From Liopterus haemorrhoidalis (taxonomy: Eukaryota > Arthropoda > Insecta > Coleoptera > Dytiscidae): a stretch of 64,000 nucleotides of DNA. The position numbers and the translations under genes are program-made. Under the pieces are notes generated by a model that was not told the DNA's origin, searched no databases, and saw only the letters and a list, made by a program, of their open reading frames with translations. The stretch covers positions 228,090,260 to 228,154,259 of the forward strand of contig OZ020611.1 in assembly GCA_963971575.1 (NCBI GenBank), read 5' to 3'. Shown one piece after another: positions 45,925-55,022 of the stretch (its first letter is position 1; the number at the start of each line of letters is the position of its first letter).

Positions 45925-46930
45925 ATTATGTGAAGTGTGTATTTTCACACGTTTCAGGGTTTCGCAGGTATTTAGTGAATGATGATTATTTGGGAAGCCA
46001 AAACAAATTTTATGTTAAAATATTTTTTTATTAATTTTCATTCGAATGCCTAATATCATTATTTGAGTTTCTAAATATTTGCAATTTTTTTTTTATATAG
46101 CAAAGTTCGTTAATATTTTGAAAATTGCGCCTACGGCTTCCATTGGTTGTTTAAGTCATAAACTTCGCCCCTCTGATTTCGTATACATTCAAACATAGAA
46201 TTAAATTATAATTTCAACACTTCCCACTGGTTATTAAATTTACGCTTTTAAAAATTAAATGCAACATTTGCCAAAATATAACTAGAATTTTGACAAAATA
46301 ATTTAAACAAAATAAAAATGCAAAAAAAAACAGATAAATAAAAATTGACGGGAGTTGAACAGTAGTTTGCAACTTACGAAGCGAACGTTACCACTAAACT
46401 ACGAACATCCACTCCTTTACTGTGTTAAATAGCGGATTAAATATTTTACATATTTTAGTTAAAAACACAAAAAATGCGTTATTTTCCGAAAACATAATCT
46501 GATCAAAAATTCCTATTCTACAATTCCGGTTCACATCAATGTACATTATTTAGAATTTTTTCAGATTTTTTATTTAAACCATCTGGGCTACAGGGTGTGG
46601 GACAAAATTTTGCACGCAAAATTCTCGCAAAAATAAAATTTTAATCGTCAATTCATGTACCAAGGGCTTTCATTTGATACCATACACAGAGTTGTAAAAA
46701 AAATATATATATTTTTTTTGATTAGCATATATTTGTTTATATTTTTAGGGGAATATGTTTTTTAGATGTTATAGTATTTTTCCTATGTGCGGGTCAAAGA
46801 GTTGTATAAGAATGTCAAATTTCAACTCTCTAGGTTTAGCCGTTTGGCTACAATTTTTACCGAACAGACAGACAGACAGACGACAAAATGACGGTATAAG
46901 GATTTTTTGGTCATACCTACAAAACCCTAA
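45925..46930 (-). mobile_element. Family X element, copy X6 (full-length, reverse)
   Basis: Right end: GGGTTTTGTAGGTATGACC on the minus strand and a short GACA tract at 46863-46880. Left end: hairpin GTGTGTATTTTCACAC (45936-45952) then CAGGGTTTCGCAGGTAT. Body order is the same as X2, including the block with the tRNA-like segment. Both outer features are present, so this and X2 define the family. Confidence 0.75.
46330..46430 (-). promoter_or_regulatory. tRNA-like segment inside X6
   Basis: Minus strand: GGATGTTCGTAGTTTAGTGG, TAACGTTCGCTTCGTAAGTT, then ACTGTTCAACTCCCGTC. A box TAGTTTAGTGG and B-box-like GTTCAACTCC are better kept here than in X1 or X2. Potential pol III promoter; not a functional tRNA. 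Confidence 0.55.
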
Positions 46931-48567
46931 AAAAGAACAGATTTAACTTCTAATTTTATTTATATATGTAAATTTACCACAACTTTGTAAATTTCACTTA
47001 GAAGATATAAGGTTGTTAAATGATGCTTGTTGTTATGTTTCACAGATTAGTTCACTCACTGTAGTTTCGGCTCACCGTAAATTTGAGAATTGCGAGAGCC
47101 GAAACGGCACTCAGTTTAAAAAAAAAAAAAAAAAAACAGTGAGATATAACAAAAAGGTGTAATTAAACAACCTTTTACAATTATTATTTTTTTCTCTTTA
47201 ATGATCCACCTGACACGCATACTTCGTTTTAGTGTATAGAGTTTCGTTTATCGGTGATTTTAAGGATCTTGCTTAATTTTACTTATCACAAGCAAGCCTG
47301 TGCTGCCAGTGCTAAGTCGTTTGTGCTTGCCGTTGACCGCTCGCTAGTAGATAATAATTAAATTGTTAAAATAATTTTTGTAAAAAATATTTAGACAAAT
47401 TACGGGCTCTGCTTAGCCGTTCGCAACCGGCTATAAGCTGTATGGGCATTTCTGTGTGCGCTAAAAAATTGACGTAATCCCGTCTATATTACTCCTACAT
47501 GTACACAGATTGAAAATGTGTTCACAAAACTTGAAATCAAGAGGCCTAGACTCATCTCGGGCTGTCGCGTCATTGATGATGATGACTTCTCTTTATTTTT
47601 CATATGAGAAATATAATTGTAAATATTACCTTTTATTATCACGACAGTAATAGTTTACTGAGTTTATACAGTAATAATTGTCCTTAATAACAAAATACGT
47701 AAATAATATGCCAATATAATTAAAACCAAGATACAATTTGTATAAATATATTTTAATGCGCTGTACAACCTAGTGGCTGTGCTTTTCAGGTCAGGTGTGC
47801 GACAGTATTGACTAATATTTGTTCATTTTATTGAGTAACAAAATTATTTAATTTGAAGTGTGATCATTTTCAAAAACGCGTGAAAAAAACAGCACAAGAG
47901 GATCCCCCGAATATATTTTATGTATAAAATAATAATCGGAATATATTAAATGTAATTACTAACTTATGATCAAAAAGTCTTTCAGTCTCAGATGGCTACG
48001 TATTATAAATTGCAGATCTTCTTTTGTTAATTGAGTATTCATGATGCACGTATCATTTGTCGAAAAAAACGAGATTTTCTTATATAAAACATAGCCGCCC
48101 GAAGCAAGGACATTTTGATCCACATGTTATATTGCAAATACGTATATGAATTATCAACAAGTGCTTTGTCACATATAATATTATTATTATTTATTTAAAA
48201 TGCACTCGTAAGTGTAAACATACTCCCGAGCAGTAGGACTGAATGAGTCGGTTTGAATGTTTTCAACTTTACAAATCATATTATACACTATGATAAAATT
48301 GGCAACGTCGCAAGGCCTGACAACGTCGATTGAACAACACTTTTTTATACAGGTGATACTGAAAAAGCGGTTCCATATACTGGGTCTAATAATGTTTATT
48401 AAACATAGAGAATTTTTTTTTTGAGATTTTCTTACCCCTCTCAGTGTGCCCTGAGAGTTATAACTGGTAGATTCTATATCTGGCATATATACACGCGAAA
48501 TCCTTTAAATAACGGTAGGTCTTAGGTCGCCTGTTGGATATCACTGGTCTGAATACGTCGGTTGTAT

Positions 48568-48620
<53 letters not shown>

Positions 48621-49129
48621 CTTATACTAACATCATTCTCGGTTAGATTAGATTAGGTTTATATATATATATATAATCGTAGCTGGCAATGGACGAATCT
48701 GAAAATCGTCCAAATAATATTAAAAACATTTTCACTCAAATAAATTCGGTGTACAAAAATATTAAAAATTAACAAAAAAATTTTAAAAAAACTATATGTA
48801 CGGATATGGAATGTATTTTAAATCTTATCTCTTATAAAATTTTAATGAGCTACCGTCACCCAATTATGTAATCTGATTGATATGTATAACACTTGATAGT
48901 TCATATTTTAATGAACAACTATAAGGAGTATCTGTTCGATTTGTTTGAATTGCGGATAATTAAATCTAACACTAGAAAAATCAATTAAAAATACAAATAT
49001 TTTTGCAGGCTCTTAAAAATGAAAAATTAAAAACGAACTAATTTCCTAGAAAAACTTATTTTACCTTTAATAATTAGTAATTAGTCATTTTTCCTAAGGT
49101 CACATGTTAATCCTATAATCCCAGTGATA
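46931..49129. other. Intergenic, no gene
   Basis: AT-rich. Contains a GTTTCGGCTC...GAGCCGAAAC 10-bp-arm hairpin (about 47065-47107), a poly(A) run at 47119-47139, and AT microsatellites at 48572-48617 and 48660-48674. No open frame with protein-like composition. Confidence 0.45.
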
Positions 49130-49268
49130 AAACAAATTTTATGCCACTCGTTGATGAGCTCTCGAGCAGTCAACACCTTATTAGTAAAAGCGAATAGTGA
49201 CCAGTGCATAAAACTAAGTTATACGTATAACAAACGTTACTGACCAACCCCAATAGGGGTAATCAGTA

Positions 49269-50267
49269 ATGGAGTGTACAGACACAGGACAGTTAATATT
49301 AGATTCAGTGAGAGTGCTAAACGAACCTCAAGCATATTACAGTGATATAGAACACACGTCGAACTATGTTTCTAAATCTCTTGCCCCCAAAAGAGTAAGA
49401 GAAGTAGACAATGAGGACGAAAATGACATGGAGACTCACCGCTCTCAGCAACCCAGGTTAGCACATACAATTGAATCAAATAATCCACCAACCTATAACG
49501 TCCCAGTACATAATAGATACGAAAACCTTCAAACCACCACATCCAAAGAACAAACCACTCCTCCCACTAACACATCACAAACAAACACTACCAGGCACAT
49601 TCCACCTTTAGTTATTTATGATTTAGTAGATTGGCCAAAACATTTTAAACATCTTAAGGCATTGATTAATTTTACTGCAAAAACTAGATCTGATAGTATT
49701 AAATTGTTTTTCGAAAAACCGGAAGAATATAGAATAGCTGTAAGATACTGTAATGATAACAATGTACAAAGATATACGTACGAAATTGATATAAGAAACA
49801 AACCATATAAAGTAATTGTCAGAGGCATGCCAATTAACAGTCCGATTGATGAAATTAAAGAGGATTTAACCGACAAGGGATTTATAATTAATAATGTTAC
49901 ACAACTTACTTCCAAAAAAACGAATGAAAAAATGCCATTATTTTTAATTACTATACCTACAGATTCTAAATCTGATCAGATGATGAAAGTAAATAATATT
50001 TTAAACATTAAAGTTACTATAGAAAAATATAGAGGTATAGCAGGGCCATCCCAATGCTATAGATGTCAAAGACCAGGACATTCTGCTTCATACTGTACTG
50101 CACAACCAAAATGTAGGAAATGCGCTCAAGATCATCATACACGAGATTGTACAGAAAATCTCAACAAACTATGTGTTAATTGTGGAGGTCCTCACCCATC
50201 AAACTACAGAGGCTGCCAAGTATTTAAAAACATTAAAAAAAAACAACATAAGACAAAAATCACGTAA
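49269..50267 (+). CDS. Jockey ORF1 (gag-like, zinc knuckles), first part
   Basis: Nucleic-acid-binding particle protein of the element. An acidic, Ser/Thr-rich N-terminus (residues 1-110), then a PRE_C2HC/RRM-like region with YKVIVRGMPINSPIDEIKED and a PLFLITIPTDS strand, then three Cys knuckles at about residues 262-320: CYRCQRPGHSASYC, CRKCAQDHHTRDC, CVNCGGPHPSNYRGC. Soon after the third knuckle the frame runs into NIKKKQHKTKIT and stops, because of a shift at an A9 run (50235-50243); the natural continuation is in the +1 frame. Confidence 0.9.
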   Translation: MECTDTGQLILDSVRVLNEPQAYYSDIEHTSNYVSKSLAPKRVREVDNEDENDMETHRSQQPRLAHTIESNNPPTYNVPVHNRYENLQTTTSKEQTTPPTNTSQTNTTRHIPPLVIYDLVDWPKHFKHLKALINFTAKTRSDSIKLFFEKPEEYRIAVRYCNDNNVQRYTYEIDIRNKPYKVIVRGMPINSPIDEIKEDLTDKGFIINNVTQLTSKKTNEKMPLFLITIPTDSKSDQMMKVNNILNIKVTIEKYRGIAGPSQCYRCQRPGHSASYCTAQPKCRKCAQDHHTRDCTENLNKLCVNCGGPHPSNYRGCQVFKNIKKKQHKTKIT

Positions 50268-50640
50268 CCAAGAAATAAATAATACCCACATGGAGCATCC
50301 GAGTATTAGACAACCTAACAGTAATCCTGAACATTTTAAACCAAGATACCCTAAATTACTACAGTCTAAAACCGACAAATCAAGAATCCCTGAAAATAAA
50401 ACCCTTCCGGGACCAAATATGAAAGTGAAATTCACCTACGCTGATGCACTCAGAGGACAAAAAGAAGTTACTAGCTCTAATATGAACATCCCCCAAATTT
50501 TAGAAGAAATTAATAAACTACAACAAGTAATTAACAATTGCCAAACTCAAATACAAATACTCATAACCAAAATTTTGACTCCTCAAATTAACTTAACAGA
50601 ACAACACTCTCGAACAAATTATATAAATGGCAACCCATAG
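50244..50640 (+). CDS. Jockey ORF1, C-terminal part in +1 frame
   Basis: Reading +1 after the A9 run gives KNNIRQKSRNQEINNTHMEH and on to a predicted helical C-terminus (MNIPQILEEINKLQQVINNC, QTQIQILITKIL), ending TAG at 50640 and overlapping the ORF2 start by 14 bp. The region has no stop and protein-like composition, so it is the C-terminus of ORF1. Either one base was gained in the homopolymer (mutation or sequencing error) or the frames are joined by programmed slippage. Confidence 0.8.
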
Positions 50641-53323
50641 ATTAACAAGAAACAAAGACAAATTCAAGACAGTATATTGGAATGCCCAAGGTATCAAACG
50701 TCAAATAGAACAATTTAAATTTTTTCTCAACAAATATGACGTTGATATAGCTCTAATAAATGAAACTCATCTAACAGAAAATATTAAAATACGAATTGCC
50801 GGTTACCAAACTTACAGAGACGACAGAAACCAGTACGGTGGTGGAACGGCCATAATAATCAAAAAAACAATAAAACATTCACTTTTGCCTTCCTACAACT
50901 TGAAATCGATAGAATCAACATCTATCCTAGTAAACTCTGAGGTAGGAGACTTAACATTCACTGCAGTCTATTTATCCCCTAGTAAGAAGCTAGTAACAAA
51001 AGACATCGAAAAACTTCTGGAAAACGACAAATGCATAATAGCCGGCGATTTAAACTGCAAACATCCTTCATGGAATAGCAGAGTGTTTAACACAAATGGA
51101 CTTCTATTATGGCAACATTGTCTACAGAATAATTACTACGCAATAACAGCACCTGATAGTTACACTTTTTATCCTTCTCAACGGCAATACCACCCTGATA
51201 TCCTCGATATTTGTCTTTCTAAGGGACCACTACAAATTTTCCCTGAAGCTATCACCGATTTCGACTCGGACCACATCCCTGTACTATTCACAATAGACAA
51301 CTACCCGATAACAATATTTCCAGAAAAATCAGTTATAACAAGAAGATATTGGACTCTTTTTTCCAAAAACGTATACGAAAATCTAAATGGAAATCCCAAA
51401 ATTAATAGTCCTGAAGATATTGAAAAAAGAATATCTGAATTCACAACGATTCTTCATACAGCACTCAAACAATGTGAATATACAATACCGCTAACGGCCA
51501 AAAAACGGTTCCTACCAGATAGCATCTTAAAACTTATGAAAGCAAAACAACAAGCGAGAAAGCAGTGGCAAAAACACCACTTACTGTCTGATAAAAGAAC
51601 TTATAACAGGCTAAATAAAGAAGTCAGGGTGAAAATTTCCGATTACAAAAATGAAGAATGGAATACAAAGCTCTCCAATCTCTGCTCACAAAATAAATCT
51701 TTATGGCAAACTACCAAAGCGCTATTAAATAAACCTACAGTTATACCTCCATTGAAAACTGAGCACGGGTTTGCCTGCTCGGATGAAGAAAAAGTTAACG
51801 CTATTGCCAATCAAATGGAAAAGGTCTTCAACCCGATTACAAGTAATTATACTAATACAAAAATTATCAATCATGAAGTTCAACAATACCTTAATTATAC
51901 GAATAAAACTAGTCAAAACTTCATTTCCCCTCGCATAATTAAAAATATTATAAATAAATTAAAAAATCGAAAGTCACCTGGACATGATCAAATAACTAAC
52001 CAAATGCTTAAACTCTTACCCAAAAAGGGAATAACATACATTACTAAAATCTGCAACGGTATCTTAAGGTTTAGCTATTTCCCAAAGCAGTGGAAACATG
52101 CCACAATAATCCCGGTACCCAAACCAAAAAAAGACAAAGCAAACCCTAAAAACTACCGCCCAATTAGCTTACTGAGTGCACTTTCAAAAATAGCTGAAAG
52201 AGTAATTATAATTTTTATAAATAGGCACCTTGAAGAAAACAAAATAATGATAAACCAACAATTTGGCTTTCGCAAACGGCACTCCACTGTACAACAACTG
52301 CTGAGGATAACCGAATTAATAACAGAAGGCTTCAACAAATTTAAATCTACTGGAGCTATATTCTTAGATATAGAAAAGGCCTTTGACAATGTATGGCACG
52401 AAGCTATTCTGTATAAAATGATTAAACTCAAATTTCCACCTGGTCTTATCCATCTTGTGTCTGTTTATTTAACTGGAAGAAAGTTTACGGTTAAGTTTAA
52501 CAACACATTCTCAGTAGAAAAAAAAGTATCATCAGGAGTCCCCCAGGGAAGCATACTAGGACCAACCTTATTCAATATTTACATTAATGACATACCCCAA
52601 ACAACAGATATACCTGAAACTCATCTTGCTCTCTTCGCAGATGACACTGCCATATTTTGTCAAAATGAATCCCCGTTCCTCATTACTGAAAGAATAAACA
52701 ATTATCTGTCTAAACTAGAAAAATGGTATGAAAGGTGGCATGTAAAAGTCAACACAGACAAAACATCCGCCATTTTATTCTCAAAAAGAAGACATCAACC
52801 CTACAAAAATTGCATGTTAAATAATCAAGAAATACAGTGGAACAATAAGGTAAAATACCTTGGTATAACTCTGGATAAAAGTCTCACCTGGAAAACGCAT
52901 ATTAAGAACTTAAGTGACCAAGCAAATGCAAAATTAAATCAATTATATCCTCTCATAAACAAAAAAAGTAAACTGAATCATAAAAATTCCATAATCCTTT
53001 TTAATGCTCTTATCCTTCCAATCCTTACATACGCATGTCCAGCCTGGGCATATGCAGCGAAGACGCACTTAAAAAAACTACAAGTCATCCAGAACAAATT
53101 TCTAAGAATCATTTCAAACTGTCCATATTATGTTAGAAATTCAGAACTAATAAACGATTTCAAAGTAACGAAAATAGAAGACACCTTACTAAACCTAACA
53201 GTACGTTTTTATGGAAAAGCAAGCGAACACCCTAATCCAGAAATTAGCAGGTTAGGAGATTATGAAGAAAGAACGCACTGGAAGCATAAACGACCTAAGA
53301 TGATACTAAACAATATTACTTAA
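50627..53323 (+). CDS. Jockey ORF2: AP-like endonuclease and reverse transcriptase
   Basis: 898 residues, no disruption. Endonuclease (about residues 15-225): VYWNAQGIKR (Asn19), ALINETHL (Glu46), AGDLNCKHPSW, then FDSDHIPVLF with the catalytic His. Reverse transcriptase (about 420-720): KLKNRKSPGHDQITNQ, NYRPISLLSALSKIAERVI, QFGFRKRHSTVQQLL, GAIFLDIEKAFDNVWHEAIL, SGVPQGSILGPTLFNIYIND, ALFADDTAIF (FADD at about 669-672) and KYLGITLDKSLTWK. A C-terminal region with ILTYACPAWAYAA and HLKKLQVIQNKFLR follows. The start codon lies inside the last codons of ORF1 (ATAAATGGCAACC). All catalytic motifs are kept, so the protein looks functional. Confidence 0.95.
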   Translation: MATHRLTRNKDKFKTVYWNAQGIKRQIEQFKFFLNKYDVDIALINETHLTENIKIRIAGYQTYRDDRNQYGGGTAIIIKKTIKHSLLPSYNLKSIESTSILVNSEVGDLTFTAVYLSPSKKLVTKDIEKLLENDKCIIAGDLNCKHPSWNSRVFNTNGLLLWQHCLQNNYYAITAPDSYTFYPSQRQYHPDILDICLSKGPLQIFPEAITDFDSDHIPVLFTIDNYPITIFPEKSVITRRYWTLFSKNVYENLNGNPKINSPEDIEKRISEFTTILHTALKQCEYTIPLTAKKRFLPDSILKLMKAKQQARKQWQKHHLLSDKRTYNRLNKEVRVKISDYKNEEWNTKLSNLCSQNKSLWQTTKALLNKPTVIPPLKTEHGFACSDEEKVNAIANQMEKVFNPITSNYTNTKIINHEVQQYLNYTNKTSQNFISPRIIKNIINKLKNRKSPGHDQITNQMLKLLPKKGITYITKICNGILRFSYFPKQWKHATIIPVPKPKKDKANPKNYRPISLLSALSKIAERVIIIFINRHLEENKIMINQQFGFRKRHSTVQQLLRITELITEGFNKFKSTGAIFLDIEKAFDNVWHEAILYKMIKLKFPPGLIHLVSVYLTGRKFTVKFNNTFSVEKKVSSGVPQGSILGPTLFNIYINDIPQTTDIPETHLALFADDTAIFCQNESPFLITERINNYLSKLEKWYERWHVKVNTDKTSAILFSKRRHQPYKNCMLNNQEIQWNNKVKYLGITLDKSLTWKTHIKNLSDQANAKLNQLYPLINKKSKLNHKNSIILFNALILPILTYACPAWAYAAKTHLKKLQVIQNKFLRIISNCPYYVRNSELINDFKVTKIEDTLLNLTVRFYGKASEHPNPEISRLGDYEERTHWKHKRPKMILNNIT

Positions 53324-53538
53324 TACCAGAAGCTTAACTACATTCCCATACATTTTAACAGGTTATTTTTTATTTATTTTTTTCCTGTGATATAATTTAG
53401 ATATAAGTTGTATGTATACAATAACAATTGTAAATATTATGTAAATATATTTTAGTGGAAAAGAGCTCTTAGCTCGGGGCCACATGAATAAATATTATTA
53501 TATTAAAAATATAATAGCATCATAAAAAAAAAAAAAAA

Positions 53539-54091
53539 TTATGACATAAACAAGTTAAAATACTCAGCTAGAATCATTTTTTTGCAAGAACTGAACGTTT
53601 TTAAAATTTAAATTAATGAAATAGTTTTTAAAAATAGTGTAAATAATTAAAAGTTAGTATTAATGTTTTGTGTTAAAACAGTGTGCAGAGGTTTTTAAAG
53701 AAGACTTAGTTCTAAATCTTCCAAAGTGAGTACATATTTTTTAATTTCAATATTATAACACTAGGGTGTTTAACTGGCCAACAATTACGGGTTTTTAACA
53801 AAAAAAAAAAAATGTTTTTGACTGTATTTACTTGAGTCTTTACCATCCTTTCTGCATATTTTCTTTTAATATTCCTTTTTTTACATAGTGAGTCATGTTG
53901 TTTTTCGAAAATACCTGACATGGTGGTATATTTTTTGGTTAATTATACGAAATTAAGATACGTTAAAAAATAAAACCAAATACACATGCAAACAATTGAA
54001 ATTTTTATGTTATAAATCCGTCATTGACGGGTAACAACCTAGAAATATTTACATTACAAAAACAAAATTTTCATATAATTATTTGTGTGTA
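53539..54091 (-). other. Downstream flank of gene B, no gene
   Basis: AT-rich. From 54046 the sequence aligns with 6114-6160 next to gene A (ACATTACAAAAACAA..TTTTCATATAATTA), so the duplicated 3' flank extends to here. Confidence 0.5.
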
Positions 54092-54775
54092 CAGGCTATT
54101 CCAAACGTTTAGGCAAAACTAAATGGAAATTTCGTTCTTTTAGGTTTTCACGACAAGAGACCTTGCTTCGGTTATTTCATGTTTCACGTTTGGTATGTGA
54201 AAATTTAAAATTCCAACAGTGAAACGATAGAAACGAATGACATATGTCAAATTTTTTTGTAAAAATAACTTTTAGCTGCCTATACTACGCCCTGAGTTTC
54301 CATTTTTGCTCTGTTTGCACTGTTTCCATGTTTCAATTCACTTTAAAATACAATTTATTTTTAGGTGGTTAATAAAAAAAATAAATAAAAGGTTATCGAC
54401 AATAACCTAAGATAGTGCTTTTAAGGTGAATCAATGTCCCTGGCCCTGCGCAGAAGAGTATGCGTATTATAGGCCGATAAAAGTTACCTTTACCAAAATT
54501 TTAATACCATTTTCCATATTTTGAAGACAAAAAAATAAATAAATGGGAAATTTTTATTAAGAATGACAAAAAATTAAAATGCAATGAAAAGGACATTTTA
54601 TAATAACAATCAATTCAATCTAGAATTTGCAATGTGAATATGATTTACAAAGCTTAAACAAAATGAAGTCCGAATTAATAGATAAAAATTACTAGATTTC
54701 ATCTTATTCCACTTAAACGTTTAGAATAGCCTTAACGATTTCATCTAATTCCGCTTAAACATTTAGAATAGCCTT
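54092..54775. mobile_element. TA-flanked MITE (family M) in the 3' flank of gene B
   Basis: CAGGCTATTCCAAACGTTTA at the left and, reversed, at the right AAGGCTATTCTAAATG. TA at 54090-54091 and 54776-54777. The aligned gene A site (GTGTACATGTACAGTA at 6160-6175) lacks it. The right terminal ~45 bp are duplicated (54690-54733 and 54737-54775). Related to 5347-5752. Confidence 0.82.
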
Positions 54776-54860
54776 TACAAGTCCAGTATATATAACAATA
54801 AAATATATAAATATTAAATTCAGAGTAAACGTTCACGTATACACCATAATATTGACATAA

Positions 54861-55022
54861 TTATTCTTTTATTGTTTCCTCTCTTGTTCTCGTCGTTTTG
54901 AAGCTATTAACAATTTCTTGAATCGGTCTATTCTTAGTTTCAGGTACACAAAACAAAATAAAGAAAAATCCAAACACATGCGAGACGACATAGATCAGAA
55001 ATACGTAACCATCAGTAAATTT
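54861..55022 (-). CDS. Glucose transporter B, last coding exon B8
   Basis: Acceptor CTTTGCAG then AAA TTT ACT (KFTDGYVF); stop at 54863-54861. 53 residues with TM12 and VPETKNRPIQEIVNSF. The tail TTRTREETIKE differs most from gene A (TKKRKEETIEE). Confidence 0.92.
   Translation of the reverse strand, partial: KFTDGYVFLIYVVSHVFGFFFILFCVPETKNRPIQEIVNSFKTTRTREETIKE

Larger units (their letters stand above)
49130..53538 (+). mobile_element. Near full-length Jockey non-LTR retrotransposon
   Basis: 5' UTR (from about 49140, CCACTCGTTGATGAGCTCTC), gag-like ORF1 in two frames, a complete ORF2, a 3' UTR and a poly(A) tail of 15 A (53524-53538). TTATG occurs before the putative 5' end and directly after the tail, a possible short target duplication. 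The intact ORF2 and clean tail suggest recent insertion. The 5' end is estimated. Confidence 0.88.

Noticed and set aside
47065..47107. GTTTCGGCTC/GAGCCGAAAC hairpin as a terminator
   Set aside because: Eukaryotic context, isolated, and no transcript assigned next to it.
49130..53538. Exact 5' end and target duplication of the Jockey element
   Set aside because: TTATG on both sides is too short to prove; the 5' boundary is left approximate.
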